Shown here: positions 9,381 through 19,223 of the stretch, one piece after another
How the letters are laid out: each line of letters begins with the position of its first letter
How positions within the stretch are numbered: position 1 is the stretch's first letter
Assembly (NCBI RefSeq): GCF_001544535.1
Contig: NZ_FCON02000018.1
Coordinates: 1 to 64,000, forward strand
Length of the DNA: 64,000 nucleotides
Origin: Caballeronia choica
Lineage (GTDB): Bacteria > Pseudomonadota > Gammaproteobacteria > Burkholderiales > Burkholderiaceae
Direction: 5' to 3'
Notes under the pieces: model-generated
What the model saw: the letters and a program-made list of their open reading frames with translations, nothing else
Database searches by the model: none
Told to the model about the DNA's origin: nothing
Position numbers and translations under genes: made by a program

Positions 9381-10399
9381 TACAGCAGGCCGGCCTGGCG
9401 CATCAGCTTCGCGGCCTTGCTGTCGTCGCCGAGTTGTTCGATGGTGAGCGCGGGCGGGCTCAACTGGTCGAACGGCCTGAGCAGCGGATCGGGCGCGACG
9501 CCCGCACGCAGCGGATACTCGAAGCCGATGTGGCTCTTCGCCATCAGGTCCTGCGCGCGCGCGCTCACGAGATACGCGAGAAAGCGCTGGCCGGCTTCCT
9601 GGTTCTGGCTCGACTTGAGCACCGCCGCACCCGACACGTTCACCAGCGCGCCGACATCGCCGTGGCCGAAGTGATAGATCGCGCTGCGGGTCGCGCTGTC
9701 GCCGAGCTGCACGTGCAGGCGCGCCCAGTAGTAGTTGTTCACGACGCCCGTCGCCACGCCGCCGCGATTCACGGCCGCGACCACGCCTTCGTCGTCGTCG
9801 AAGATCTGCGCGTTGGTCTTGAGGCCCTTGAGCCATTGCAGCGCGCCGTCTTCGCCTTTCATCGCGATCACGGCGCTGACCACCGGCAGGAAGTCGCCGT
9901 CGCTCGGCGCGATGCCGACCTTGCCTTTCCACTCGGGCTTCGCAAGATCCATCAGCGATGCGGGCAATTGCGCGGCGTCGATCTTCTTCGTGTTGTACAC
10001 GAGCACGTTCTCGCGCGCGACGACACCCACCCAGGTGCCCTGCGGCGCGTTGTAGCGCGCGGGGATCGCGGCGAGCGTCGCGGCGTCGGTCTTCGCGAGC
10101 AGGCCCTTTTCATCGAGCAGCATCAGCTCGGGCGAGTTCTCGGTGAAGTAGACATCGGCGGGCGTGGCCGTTCCTTCCGCGACGAGCTGCGCCGCGAGCG
10201 CCGGGCCTTCGCCATTGCGCACCTTCACCGAGATGCCGCTTTGCTTCTCGAAGTCCTTCGCCAGCATGTCGACGACCTGCTCGTGCTGCGCGTTGTACAG
10301 CGTGAGTGACGCGGCGTTCGAGTCGAACGGGAGCGCGGCGGCAGCCGCAAGCAGCGCAACGCTGCACAGCTTTGCGCCGAGGGTGGACTTGGTTTTCAT
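9380..10399 (-). CDS. FbpA-type periplasmic iron(III)-binding protein
   Basis: A 339-residue secreted protein: Sec signal peptide in about the first 29 residues (SVALLAAAAALPFDSNA), then a class-C binding fold. The adjacent tyrosines in NNYYWARLH match the paired Tyr that chelates ferric iron in FbpA proteins, and TLYNAQHEQ near the mature N-terminus is typical. It delivers Fe(III) to the permease whose start overlaps its stop. The gene is 67 bp downstream of efeB-like in the same operon. Confidence 0.92.
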   Translation of the reverse strand: MKTKSTLGAKLCSVALLAAAAALPFDSNAASLTLYNAQHEQVVDMLAKDFEKQSGISVKVRNGEGPALAAQLVAEGTATPADVYFTENSPELMLLDEKGLLAKTDAATLAAIPARYNAPQGTWVGVVARENVLVYNTKKIDAAQLPASLMDLAKPEWKGKVGIAPSDGDFLPVVSAVIAMKGEDGALQWLKGLKTNAQIFDDDEGVVAAVNRGGVATGVVNNYYWARLHVQLGDSATRSAIYHFGHGDVGALVNVSGAAVLKSSQNQEAGQRFLAYLVSARAQDLMAKSHIGFEYPLRAGVAPDPLLRPFDQLSPPALTIEQLGDDSKAAKLMRQAGLL

Positions 10400-10466
10400 G
10401 GTGGTTCGTCTCTTGGGTCTCGTTGAAGCCGCGGGTCGAAGCGGGTTGAAGTTGTTGTCTTGCGTG

Positions 10467-11729
10467 CTAGGTTCCGAACAACCCCGCCCCGATGAACGAC
10501 CCCTGCCGCACGCCCGGCGGGCACGCAAACACCGCGCTGCCCACATGCGTCGTGAACTGGTTCATCAGGTCGAACTTCGCGAGCTTTTCGTTGATCGGAA
10601 TGAAGCCGCTGCGCGGGTCGCTCTGATGCGCGATGAAGATGAGCCCCGCGTTGTATTCCGTCTCCTGCCGCCACGGCGGCCACCGCTCGATGTAGAAGTC
10701 GGTGCCGTCGTTGTACGAATACGAGCGGCGCAGGATTTGCGCGCCCTTGTTCGACGCCTGGTTCGACAGCCGCACATGCGAGTTCTCGGGAATCAGCGGA
10801 TTGCCGTCGTGATCGAGCGAATCGAGATCGACCGGATCGAATTCCCTCTTCTTGCCAAGCGGCGCGCCGCTGTATTTCTCGCGGCCGAACACCTGTTCCT
10901 GGAAGCCAAGCTCCATCTGGTCCCAGTGTTCGAGCGTAATGCGGACCTTCCGCACCACCGTGTACGTGCCGCCCTGCATCCATGGTGCATCGGCGACGCT
11001 CGCCCAGACGAACTCCTTCATCTTCGAAGCGTCTGCTGTCGGCGGGTTGTTCGTGCCGTCCTTGAAGCCCATCAGGTTGCGCGGCGTTTCATCGCGCGCG
11101 CCGGCGAGGAAGCCCGCCTGGCCCCAGCGCATCTGCACGGCGCCGTAGCCCATGCGCGCAAGCTGCCGCACGGCATGGAAGGCAACTTGCGCATCGTTCG
11201 CGCAGGCCTGGATCATCAGGTCGCCGCCGGTCTTTTGCGGGATCAGTTGATCGCCGTTGAAGCGCGGCAAGTCGACGAGCGCGGCCGGGCGCCGTTGCCC
11301 GAGGCCGTAGCGGTCCTTGCCGTCGCGCGTGAACAGGCCCGGGCCGAAGCCGAACGTGATGGTGAGGCCGGAGGTGCCGAGGCCGAGCACATCGGCGGAA
11401 TCGGGCGCGACCTTGTCGTCGGCGGGGAGCGGCTTCGCCGTCTCGCCACGCGTCATGCGCGCCGCCGCGTCGGTCCATTCGCGCAACAGGGCGATGACGT
11501 CATCGCGTTTGTCGGTGACGAGATCGAGCGCGGCCACGTACGTGTGGCTCTGCTGCGGCGTGACGATGCCCGCCTGATGCTCGCCGAAGAACGGCTCGAC
11601 CGCCCGTTGCGGATCGGCCGGCGCGCGGGCGAGTGCGGCCTGCGCGACATTGCTTGCGCCGAGCGCGGCGCCCGCGGCCACACCCGCTTTCAAGAAGCGG
11701 CGCCGCGGTGGATCCTGATCGTATGTCAT
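10467..11729 (-). CDS. efeB: EfeB-like Dyp-type heme peroxidase (deferrochelatase), Tat-exported
   Basis: A 420-residue protein with a twin-arginine signal (RRRFLKAGVAAGAALG) ending near residue 32. The dye-decolorising peroxidase motif GFKDGTNNP supplies the GxxDG aspartate; the HVRLSNQ segment gives the probable proximal heme His, and RRSYSY the distal Arg. EfeB proteins oxidise iron or take iron from heme in the periplasm. Here there is no EfeU or EfeO; the gene sits with an FbpABC-type importer instead. ATG 11729 is preferred to an in-frame TTG at 11747. Confidence 0.93.
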   Translation of the reverse strand: MTYDQDPPRRRFLKAGVAAGAALGASNVAQAALARAPADPQRAVEPFFGEHQAGIVTPQQSHTYVAALDLVTDKRDDVIALLREWTDAAARMTRGETAKPLPADDKVAPDSADVLGLGTSGLTITFGFGPGLFTRDGKDRYGLGQRRPAALVDLPRFNGDQLIPQKTGGDLMIQACANDAQVAFHAVRQLARMGYGAVQMRWGQAGFLAGARDETPRNLMGFKDGTNNPPTADASKMKEFVWASVADAPWMQGGTYTVVRKVRITLEHWDQMELGFQEQVFGREKYSGAPLGKKREFDPVDLDSLDHDGNPLIPENSHVRLSNQASNKGAQILRRSYSYNDGTDFYIERWPPWRQETEYNAGLIFIAHQSDPRSGFIPINEKLAKFDLMNQFTTHVGSAVFACPPGVRQGSFIGAGLFGT

Positions 11730-11749
11730 GACTTTCTGCTTCGCCAAAC

Positions 11750-12886
11750 TTACTTCGCCAATACCAGTGCGTTGACGTCATCCTCTACGTAGTAGAAGCC
11801 GTCGCCTTCGGGTGTCATCGCGAGGCCGAACAGGTCGCCGTTGCCGGGCGGCGTCTGCGCCTTGTCGGTATCGATCCAGCGCGCGTAGATCTGCTTGCCC
11901 GTCTCGGGATCGATCTCGACGATCTGGCCGTTGAGCGCATTCGTCACGAGCAGGTGGCCGTTGGGCGCGACGATCATCGCGAGCGGCCGGTGCAGCAAGC
12001 CCTCGGCCGTGAGTTGCCGGCCGACGCCCGCGCTGGTGTCGCGCGTCAGCGGATCGTCGATGACATTGACGCGGTTGCCGATCGCATCCGAAACGAACAG
12101 CCGCTTGTTGTCCGCCGACAGCGCGAGCCCGGTCGGCCCGACGAGGAACACGCCCTTGTCGGCCTGCGCGCCGAAGCCGCTGCCGATCACCGTTTCCTGC
12201 TTGACGACGGGCGCCTTGCCCTGCGGGATGTCGAGTTCGAGGCGCAGCACGGTGGCCTGCTTGAAGACGGGCGGATTGCCGTCCGCGCCGCCCACGCCGA
12301 AGCCCGCCATGCTGATGAAGAGCGTCGCGTGATCGCCGTTGTCGACGACCGCCATGTTGCCCCACGGATCGTTGATGTTCGGACTGACGATCGTCGATGC
12401 CACCTTGCCTTGCGAATCGAGCACGATCAGGCAGCCGGCGCCCTTGGTGCCGGTCGTGCCGTCGTTGCTCGGCGTGCTGCCGATGATCACCCAGCCGGAC
12501 TTGAGCATCGTCATCGCGGTCGAGAGGCCGATGCCGCCCGGACAGTCCTTCAGGTCGCGCGGCACGGTCGCGAAGACTGTCAACTCCTTCGTGTCCGGGT
12601 GATAGTTGACGATCGTGCTGCCGGTGCCCTGCAGGTTCGCCGAGTTATTGAAGTTGCCGACGAGCACGTCGTTCTTCTTCACGGTGCCCGCCGAGACGGG
12701 CGCGACGATCACCGCGTAGGGGTTCTGGTCGCCGTTGTCGGGCACGGTGTTGACGAGCGTCGCGTGGCGTTTGATCGTTTCGAGGAAGCCCTGGGGCTCG
12801 GCATGCGCGATGCCGGCAAGGGACAACGCGGCAACGGCGGCCAGCGACCCGGCGACGAGTGCGGCTCTGGCTTTGATCTGTTTCAT
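11750..12886 (-). CDS. Exported beta-propeller (NHL/YncE-like) protein
   Basis: A 378-residue protein with a clear Sec signal peptide (LAAVAALSLAGIAHA, cleaved near residue 30). The remainder has repeated blades of the type GPTGLALSADNKRLFVSDAIGNRVNVID, as in periplasmic NHL/YncE propellers. No catalytic motif is recognised. It lies 20 bp upstream of the efeB-like gene and 37 bp downstream of the porin, so it is part of the iron operon. It may bind a metal complex or act as a scaffold in the periplasm; that is inference. Confidence 0.8.
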   Translation of the reverse strand: MKQIKARAALVAGSLAAVAALSLAGIAHAEPQGFLETIKRHATLVNTVPDNGDQNPYAVIVAPVSAGTVKKNDVLVGNFNNSANLQGTGSTIVNYHPDTKELTVFATVPRDLKDCPGGIGLSTAMTMLKSGWVIIGSTPSNDGTTGTKGAGCLIVLDSQGKVASTIVSPNINDPWGNMAVVDNGDHATLFISMAGFGVGGADGNPPVFKQATVLRLELDIPQGKAPVVKQETVIGSGFGAQADKGVFLVGPTGLALSADNKRLFVSDAIGNRVNVIDDPLTRDTSAGVGRQLTAEGLLHRPLAMIVAPNGHLLVTNALNGQIVEIDPETGKQIYARWIDTDKAQTPPGNGDLFGLAMTPEGDGFYYVEDDVNALVLAK

Positions 12887-12923
12887 GAAAGTGTCTCGGT
12901 GCGTGCGCACAAAGGGTCGCGGC

Positions 12924-14429
12924 TCAGAAGGTGATGTTGGTGCGCACGCCGATGACGAACGTGTTGCGCAGCGGTTGTGTCGGATCGGTCGGGTTCTGCC
13001 CGGCGCCGGCGTTGAAGGTGTACTGCATGTCGCCCTGGATGACCCACCATGGCGTCACCTGATACTGGTAGGTGGCTTCGAGCGCCGTTTCGCTCGTGCG
13101 CACGCCGTACGTGCCACCGGTGATCGCGCGGTTGTCGAGGTCGAGGTCGTGCGCGTGGCTGCCCACCTTGATGTACGCGAGCGCGAGGCCGACGCTGTCG
13201 TTGTCGCGCCCCGGGAACGGCGCCTTCATGACGACGCCCAGGTTCGCGCTCACGCTCACAAGGTTGCGGTCGCCCGGCGCGCCCATCACGCGCGCGAACA
13301 CGCCGATGCTGCGCGGCTCGTCGGGATCGGGTCGCCAGACCATCTGGTCGGCGACCGCGTAGAAGCTGTAGTCGCCATGATGCGACTGCGGGATGCCGGT
13401 CGAAGTCGGGCTCGCGAGCGACATGCCGGTGTTGTCGAAGTGCAGGTCGTCGAAGCTGCCGCTGTTGTACCAGACGCCCAGCTTGTACGTGCCCGGCAGC
13501 CCGTTCGATGGCGCGCCCACGAGTTCACCCTCGGCGGGCTGGTTGATCGCGTACTGCAACTCGCCGATCCACAGCGCGCCGTTGTGCAGGTTGAAGTTGG
13601 TGCCGCTCTTGTTGTCGGGGTTGTTGCCGAGCGGATCGCCGTCGAACACACCCGCGAGCGCGGTCAGTGACGGCGTGATCTGCCCGCGCACGCGCACGCC
13701 GAGCGCGGACAACGGATACGCGGGACCGCCCGACGGCATGTCGTACGACGGCAATCCCGGCCAGCCGAACATCGTGTTGATGAAGGTCGCGGAGTACTGG
13801 CTGACCATGAACTCCTGGTCGATGCTCTGTTGCCCGACCTTCACGTCGACGCGCTTGTCGAGGAACGACTGTTGATACCAGAGTTCCCAGAGACGCGTGG
13901 AAGCGTCCGCCTCGATGCCGCTCGCCGTGTTCAGCGTGCCGAGATTGTGTTCGCTCAGGTTGCGTCCGTGGATCTGCAGCATGCTCACGTTGAACGAGCC
14001 GCCGGGCAGGCTGAACGCCTTTTGCGTATCGACACCGAGTGTGATCGTCGTGAGGCCGTCGTAGGTGCCGCCCGTTTTCAAACCGCCGCGCAAGTTGGCC
14101 AGATACTCGGACGTCTCGGTCGCCTGCAGCGTCACACCGTATTTGCCGAGCCACGGGCGCAAGCCGCCCATGTCGCCGAGCAGCGTCGAGCGCGTCCAGA
14201 CGCCCGTCCATTGGCCCGCCTGCTGCGCCTGGATGTTCAGATCGGCCTCGGGAGCATCGGAAGGCGTCGCGTCCGGGTTCGCTGCCGCGGCAAATGCCGT
14301 CGAGGAAGCCAGCGCCAGGCAGGCAAGGCTTGCATTGACCCGCGCGCGCCGGCGTGATTTGCGTGTCAGTGGCTCGCGCGTCTTCGAACTCCTTTGCATT
14401 CCGCGAAAAGAGAAATGAACGGGCTTCAT
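12924..14429 (-). CDS. OprB-type carbohydrate-selective porin
   Basis: A 501-residue outer-membrane beta-barrel protein. After a basic leader and hydrophobic segment (ASLACLALASSTAFAAA) the mature part has the OprB pattern: GQWTGVWTRSTLLGDMGGLR, repeated YxFxAxAD strands, and the C-terminal strand FVIGVRTNITF ending in Phe. The start at 14429 has AAAGGA at good distance; an in-frame ATG at 14456 has none. It is the first gene after a promoter with a Fur box, so despite the family name it may admit a ferric chelate such as citrate or a sugar-acid complex. Confidence 0.88.
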   Translation of the reverse strand: MKPVHFSFRGMQRSSKTREPLTRKSRRRARVNASLACLALASSTAFAAAANPDATPSDAPEADLNIQAQQAGQWTGVWTRSTLLGDMGGLRPWLGKYGVTLQATETSEYLANLRGGLKTGGTYDGLTTITLGVDTQKAFSLPGGSFNVSMLQIHGRNLSEHNLGTLNTASGIEADASTRLWELWYQQSFLDKRVDVKVGQQSIDQEFMVSQYSATFINTMFGWPGLPSYDMPSGGPAYPLSALGVRVRGQITPSLTALAGVFDGDPLGNNPDNKSGTNFNLHNGALWIGELQYAINQPAEGELVGAPSNGLPGTYKLGVWYNSGSFDDLHFDNTGMSLASPTSTGIPQSHHGDYSFYAVADQMVWRPDPDEPRSIGVFARVMGAPGDRNLVSVSANLGVVMKAPFPGRDNDSVGLALAYIKVGSHAHDLDLDNRAITGGTYGVRTSETALEATYQYQVTPWWVIQGDMQYTFNAGAGQNPTDPTQPLRNTFVIGVRTNITF

Positions 14430-14534
14430 TGGAATCCTTTTGTTTTGCACCGACATCGCCGAACGAAATCCACGGTCCTGGACGAACTTCGCGTTGGGCT
14501 CAGTGAGAAATGAGTCAGAAGAACATTGGCGATG

Positions 14535-14563
14535 ATCGTAGCGGGCATGAAATCGTGCGTCAA
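14535..14563 (-). promoter_or_regulatory. Sigma-70-type promoter of the iron operon
   Basis: Reading leftwards, TTGACG (14563-14558), a 17-base spacer and TACGAT (14540-14535) form a good promoter pointing at the porin gene, with a leader of about 100 bases. The Fur box begins 5 bases upstream of the -35 element. Confidence 0.6.
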
Positions 14564-14567
14564 TCTA

Positions 14568-14586
14568 AATGCGAACGATTCTCATT
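14568..14586. promoter_or_regulatory. Fur box upstream of the six-gene iron operon
   Basis: AATGCGAACGATTCTCATT is a near-palindrome (reverse complement AATGAGAATCGTTCGCATT) that fits the 19-bp Fur consensus with its NATNATNAT-type hexamer arrays. Its place next to the -35 element fits iron-dependent repression of genes from 14429 to 6727. The rest of the 14430-14788 gap holds nothing else recognised. Confidence 0.75.
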
Positions 14587-14788
14587 AGAATTACTCGAGG
14601 GTATCGACGTGATTACGGAATCCTGAACGAACTGGAAATTTGAACCGGGATTTACATCCGGCCGGAAAGGCTGATGAAAGAGTCGCGTGGCGTGAATGAT
14701 TTCGTCTGGAGGATGAAGCGAAACGCCTCTTATCGCGCGTTGGCGGTCGGGTTAGCTTGCCGTCCGTATGGGGCGAGCCGGACCGCAG

Positions 14789-15748
14789 CTAGCGGTTGCG
14801 GAAACTCGTGCGGTAATCGTTCGGCGACACGCCGAGCCTTCGCATGAAGACGATCCGCATGCGATCTGCCGTCCCGAAGCCGCAGTCGTAGGCGACGGTT
14901 TTCATCGGCGCGTCGCTGCTTTCAAGCGCATTGCGCGCCGCGTCGACGCGCGCGCGTTCGACGAACTCATGCGGCGTCATGTCCGCGAGCTGGACGAACG
15001 AGCGCGCGAAGTTGCGCGCGCTCATGCCGGCCACCTGGGCGAGCTTGTCGACGGTCAGCGTCTCGCCGATGTGCTCCATCACGTAGGCCTGCACTTTTGC
15101 GACCGGCGACGTTTCGTCGGCCGGGGCGCTGAGGTAGGGGCTGAATTGCGACTGCCCGCCGCGCCGCTGCGCAAACACGACGAGCCGCTTCGCCACCGCG
15201 AGCGACACCCGCGCGCCGTGATCTTCCGCGACGAGCGCGAGCGCCACGTCGATACCCGCCGTCACGCCCGCCGACGTCACGAGTCGTCCGTCGCGGATAT
15301 GGATGCGGTCGAGTTCCACCTTCGCGCGCGGAAACTGCTGCGCGAGTTGCGACGCGTTCTGCCAATGCGTCGTGACGTGCCGTTCGTCGATGAGGCCCGC
15401 ATGGCCCAGCGCAAAAGCGCCCGTGCAAATCGAGCCGTAACGATCGCAATGAGCGGCCACGTCCGCGAGCCAGCGCATGAGGCGCGGGTCGGGCGCTTCC
15501 AGCGGCAAGCGAGGGCCGCCCGCGACGAGCGCCGTGTCGAAGTGCTCGCGCGCGTCGTCGCAACTGAGGTCGGCGAAGAGCCGCGTGCCGTTCGACGTGC
15601 GCACCGCGCCGGCGTCTGGCGCCACGAGCGTGATCGCGTATGCATCCTTCGTGGCGATGAAGGCGTTGGCCTCGGCGAATACGTCGACGGGACCCGCGAC
15701 ATCGAGCGCCTGCACGCCGGGAAAGATCGCAATGGCGACGGTTCGCAT
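14789..15748 (-). CDS. GlxA-type AraC-family regulator with DJ-1/PfpI domain
   Basis: A 319-residue regulator. The N-terminal two thirds is a DJ-1/PfpI-like domain (VAIAIFPGVQALDVAGPVDVF; nucleophile-elbow region SICTGAFALGHAG) and the C-terminal 100 residues carry the two AraC helix-turn-helix motifs (DKLAQVAGMSARNFARSF; MKTVAYDCGFGTADRMRIVF). The start at 15748 gives the conserved MRTVAIAIFPGVQ. It is divergent from the HD-domain gene at 15966 and is its likely regulator. Confidence 0.93.
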   Translation of the reverse strand: MRTVAIAIFPGVQALDVAGPVDVFAEANAFIATKDAYAITLVAPDAGAVRTSNGTRLFADLSCDDAREHFDTALVAGGPRLPLEAPDPRLMRWLADVAAHCDRYGSICTGAFALGHAGLIDERHVTTHWQNASQLAQQFPRAKVELDRIHIRDGRLVTSAGVTAGIDVALALVAEDHGARVSLAVAKRLVVFAQRRGGQSQFSPYLSAPADETSPVAKVQAYVMEHIGETLTVDKLAQVAGMSARNFARSFVQLADMTPHEFVERARVDAARNALESSDAPMKTVAYDCGFGTADRMRIVFMRRLGVSPNDYRTSFRNR

Positions 15749-15965
15749 CGGTGAGGTTCGAAGGTGGAAGGAAGGTCGCGCATGGCTCGCGGCCTGTTGG
15801 CAGAAGACGCCGTGCGCTTGGCAGAGATCGACGCATCGCCGGCATTGTTCGACGCAGCACGCGCATTCACACTGCCTGCATCGGCTCGAAACGCCCGGCG
15901 ATTGTAGCAAGGGCATGCATTGCAGGCTCGCCGACACCCTTCCATGCACCACGCGGAGATACATC

Positions 15966-16655
15966 ATGAGCGAAACCATTGCGGGCATCCGCATTCCCGA
16001 CAGCAAGATGGCGCGCGACGCAACGCAACTCGTGCGCGACACCGAAACCCACCTGCTTTATCACCACTCGCGCCGCGTGTTCCTGTTCGGCGCGCTGGCC
16101 GGCGAACGCAAGCAATTGAAGTACGACGCCGAGTTGCTCTACATCGGCGCGATGTTCCATGACATGGGCCTCACGGACGCCTATAGCAGCGCGAACGATC
16201 GCTTCGAAGTGGACGGTGCGAACGCGGCGCGCAATTTCCTCGTGCAATACGGGATCGGGGAAAGCGAGATCGAACAGGTGTGGGATGCGATCGCCCTGCA
16301 TACGACGCCGGGTATCCCGCAATACAAGAAGCCGGTGGTGGCGCTCGTGACGGCAGGCGTCGAGATGGACGTGCTCGGCCTCGCCTACGACGAGTTCACG
16401 GACGACCAGCGCAAGCTCGTGGTGGCCGCGCATCCGCGTGGCGAGCGCTTCAAGGAAGGCATCATCGATGCGTTCACGAAAGGCACGATCAAGAAGCCGG
16501 AGACCACGTTCGGCAACGTCAAGGCTGACGTGCTCGCGTTGAAAGATCCGGACTACAAGCGGCTCAACTTCTGCAGCATCATCCTTGGTTCGGCATGGAA
16601 CGATACCAACCATGACTTCGCGACGTGCCGCAATCCGGCGCATGCGCATGGTTGA
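15966..16655 (+). CDS. HD-domain metal-dependent hydrolase (cyanamide hydratase-like)
   Basis: A 229-residue cytosolic HD-superfamily protein. The likely metal ligands are His33/His34 (YHHSRRVF), the HD pair His65-Asp66 in MFHDMGLTD, and a later His112 in ALHTTPGI. This layout resembles the cyanamide hydratase/Ddi2 group more than the nucleotidases, but the substrate is unknown. GGAGAT lies before the ATG. The divergent AraC/DJ-1 regulator probably controls it; the family pairing suggests a response to a small reactive or nitrogenous compound. Confidence 0.82.
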   Translation: MSETIAGIRIPDSKMARDATQLVRDTETHLLYHHSRRVFLFGALAGERKQLKYDAELLYIGAMFHDMGLTDAYSSANDRFEVDGANAARNFLVQYGIGESEIEQVWDAIALHTTPGIPQYKKPVVALVTAGVEMDVLGLAYDEFTDDQRKLVVAAHPRGERFKEGIIDAFTKGTIKKPETTFGNVKADVLALKDPDYKRLNFCSIILGSAWNDTNHDFATCRNPAHAHG

Positions 16656-16661
16656 ATGGAG

Positions 16662-16686
16662 GCGGCGGCCCCGTAACGGCCGCCGC
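16662..16686. terminator. Hairpin between convergent HD-domain and gudD genes
   Basis: GCGGCGGCC and GGCCGCCGC form a 9-bp stem around a 7-base loop directly after the HD gene and before the end of gudD. No U-tract follows, so it is a weak or Rho-assisted bidirectional terminator at best. Confidence 0.45.
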
Positions 16687-16701
16687 GTTCGAACGCGCGG
16701 G

Positions 16702-18051
16702 TCAACGCACGAGACACGGGCGCTTGTTGTCGAACTTCCAGTTCGGAATCAGGTACTGCATCGCGACGCCATCGTCGCGTGCGCCGAGTCCGTGTTGCTG
16801 ATACAGCGCATGCGCCTTCTCGAGTTCGTCCATGTCGAGTTCGATGCCGAGCCCTGACTTCGCCGGTACTTTCACCTTGCCGCCCACGATTTGCAGCGGA
16901 TCGCGCGTGAGACGCTGGCCGTCCTGCCAGATCCAGTGCGTGTCGATTGCGGTGATCTTGCCGGGTGCGGCCGCCGCAACATGCGTGAACATCGCGAGCG
17001 AGATGTCGAAGTGATTGTTCGAATGCGAGCCCCACGTCAGGCCCCAGTCGTTGCACATCTGCGCGACGCGCACCGAGCCCTGCATCGTCCAGAAGTGCGG
17101 GTCGGCGAGGGGGATGTCGACCGATTGCAACTGGATCGCGTGACCCATCTGGCGCCAGTCGGTGGCGATCATGTTGGTCGCGGTCGGCAGGCCGGTCGCG
17201 CGGCGGAATTCGGCCATCACTTCGCGACCCGAGTAACCGTTCTCGGCACCGCACGGATCTTCGGCGTAAGCGAGCACGTCGTGTTTGTCACGGCAAAGAC
17301 GCACCGCTTCCGCAAGCGACCACGCGCCGTTCGGATCGAGCGTCACGCGCGCGTTCGGGAAGCGCTCGGCGAGTGCCGTCACCGCTTCGATTTCAGCGTC
17401 GCCGGGAAGCACGCCGCCCTTCAGCTTGAAGTCGTTGAAGCCATAGCGCGCCTGCGCCGCTTCAGCCAGGCGCACGACCGCCTCGGGCGTCATCGCTTCC
17501 TCGGTGCGCACGCGCTCCCAGTCGTCGCGGCCTTCCGCGCCGCTCGCATACGGCAGGTCGGTCTTGTTGCGGTCGCCGATGTAGAACAGGTAGCCGAGCA
17601 TCTCGACTTCGTCGCGTTGCTGCCCTTCGCCAAGAAGCGCCGCGACTGGCACGCCGAGATGCTGGCCGAGCAAGTCCAGCAGCGCGGCTTCCAGCGCGGT
17701 GACGGCGTGGATGGTCGTGCGCAGGTCGAAGGTCTGCAAGCCGCGGCCACCTGCGTCGCGGTCGGCGAATTGCGTGCGCGCCTTGTTGAGCATCGCCTGC
17801 AAGTTGCCGATCGACTGGCCGACCACGAGCGGCCGCGCATCGTCGATCGTCTTGCGGATCGCTTCGCCGCCCGGCACTTCGCCGACGCCCGTGTGGCCGG
17901 CGCTGTCCTTCAGGATCACGATGTTGCGCGTGAAGAACGGGCCGTGCGCGCCGCTCAGGTTCATCAGCATGCTGTCGCGGCCGGCGACCGGAACGACGCG
18001 CAGTTCAGTGACGGTCGGCGTGGCGTTCGATTGAATCGAGTTCGTGGACAT
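16702..18051 (-). CDS. gudD: Glucarate dehydratase (enolase superfamily)
   Basis: A 449-residue enolase-superfamily enzyme, the full GudD length. It dehydrates D-glucarate to 5-keto-4-deoxy-D-glucarate in the cytosol. The KxK acid/base motif is in FKLKGG, metal-binding positions are in TLDPNGAW and [14 protein letters not shown] follows, and SHSNNHF carries the His of the His-Asp dyad. It lies 68 bp downstream of the lactonase gene on the same strand. With uronate dehydrogenase and ketoglutarate-semialdehyde dehydrogenase nearby this forms an oxidative uronate route; the intervening 5-keto-4-deoxyglucarate dehydratase is not in the window. Confidence 0.95.
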   Translation of the reverse strand: MSTNSIQSNATPTVTELRVVPVAGRDSMLMNLSGAHGPFFTRNIVILKDSAGHTGVGEVPGGEAIRKTIDDARPLVVGQSIGNLQAMLNKARTQFADRDAGGRGLQTFDLRTTIHAVTALEAALLDLLGQHLGVPVAALLGEGQQRDEVEMLGYLFYIGDRNKTDLPYASGAEGRDDWERVRTEEAMTPEAVVRLAEAAQARYGFNDFKLKGGVLPGDAEIEAVTALAERFPNARVTLDPNGAWSLAEAVRLCRDKHDVLAYAEDPCGAENGYSGREVMAEFRRATGLPTATNMIATDWRQMGHAIQLQSVDIPLADPHFWTMQGSVRVAQMCNDWGLTWGSHSNNHFDISLAMFTHVAAAAPGKITAIDTHWIWQDGQRLTRDPLQIVGGKVKVPAKSGLGIELDMDELEKAHALYQQHGLGARDDGVAMQYLIPNWKFDNKRPCLVR

Positions 18052-18119
18052 GAGAGCGGTACCCGGTAAGTTGGATGGGAATTCGTGTCTGTGTGCGTGG
18101 CTTATGCAGTGCGTGGCGC

Positions 18120-19223
18120 TTACGGCCGCGACCGGGCGACGATTTCAACCCAGTTCGCGCCCCGCCCTCCTTCGCAACGTGAAAGCAGCGAAAGCGCGCC
18201 AGAGTCGGCGTCGATGGCATACACGGCGACATGCGACGACTTTTCCCCGCACGCGACCAGCAAGCGGCCGGCCGGGTCGATCTTGAATCCGCGAGGCTGT
18301 GTTTCAGTTTCGACGAAGCTCGCGTAATCGAGCGAGCCGTCGGCCTGAACCCGATAGGCAATCAGGCGGCTCGACGTGCGCTCGGATACGTAGACGAAGC
18401 GGCCATCCGGCGTGATCTGGATGTCGGCGGCCCAGACGAGCGAGGCGAGCGTCTTCGGGTCGACTGGAGCGGCGCCGCGAATCCGGCCGTCGTCGAGGTG
18501 GGCGAGCGCCGGGCAGCGCGCCGAGATTTTCGGTGCGCCGAGCCGGCCCGTTGCGCTATCCCTTGCAATCGCGGCGATCGTCGCCCGGAACTCGCTCACG
18601 ACATAGAGCGTTTTTTCGTCCGGCGAGAAGCGCAGGTGTCGTGGCCCGAATCCGCGTTCGAGTTCGATCTCGTTAATCGCGGCAAGCTCGCCGGTTGCGT
18701 CCGCTGTGGCCGTTGCGCCGGATCGCAATTCGTAGGCGAAGACGCGGTCCGATCCGAGCGACGAAACGTACGCAAACCGCCCATCGCTGGAAACGATCAC
18801 AGCGTGGGCGTTCTCGATGCCATCGACGACTTGAAGCGGCGTGCCATCGGCGTTCGCGATGCGTTCGGCGTCATAGAGGCTCAGGCGATGTTCGCCGTAT
18901 GACGCGCCGAGCAAATAACGGCCGGACGGGTCCGCCGACAAGTACGCGAGACTCGATGCAATCGGTGCGGCGCCGCGGCGCGAAAGGCTGCCGGCTTCCG
19001 CATCCACCGAATACGCGACGATGCCCGGCTGGGCGCCCCGGGTTGCGGCGTAAAGAGACCGCTTGTCCGCCGACAACGCCAGCGGCATGACAGCCTCGGC
19101 GGCAGCGTGCCGCGAAGTCGCTTCGATCCGTCCGCTCTCGGTGTCCAGATGAAAGACGGAGATGTCGCCGTCGAGCGCGTTCGATACGAATACGGCGCAG
19201 GAATCGGGCAGCGCTTGAATCAT
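18120..19223 (-). CDS. Lactonase, 7-bladed beta-propeller (6-phosphogluconolactonase family)
   Basis: A 367-residue protein without signal peptide, made of repeated propeller blades (for example [34 protein letters not shown]) as in the Pgl/YbhE lactonase family. In this context the probable job is to open the aldarolactone formed by uronate dehydrogenase, giving glucarate or galactarate. It is upstream of gudD in the same operon and starts next to an intergenic region that carries TTGTCTGA-type operators. A true 6-phosphogluconolactonase is possible but less likely here. Confidence 0.82.
   Translation of the reverse strand: MIQALPDSCAVFVSNALDGDISVFHLDTESGRIEATSRHAAAEAVMPLALSADKRSLYAATRGAQPGIVAYSVDAEAGSLSRRGAAPIASSLAYLSADPSGRYLLGASYGEHRLSLYDAERIANADGTPLQVVDGIENAHAVIVSSDGRFAYVSSLGSDRVFAYELRSGATATADATGELAAINEIELERGFGPRHLRFSPDEKTLYVVSEFRATIAAIARDSATGRLGAPKISARCPALAHLDDGRIRGAAPVDPKTLASLVWAADIQITPDGRFVYVSERTSSRLIAYRVQADGSLDYASFVETETQPRGFKIDPAGRLLVACGEKSSHVAVYAIDADSGALSLLSRCEGGRGANWVEIVARSRP

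Noticed and set aside
7914-9674. 586-codon open frame on the plus strand, Arg/His-rich
   Set aside because: It is antisense to the FbpB-type permease and the binding-protein gene, which have clear motifs; the composition is that of a high-GC shadow frame.
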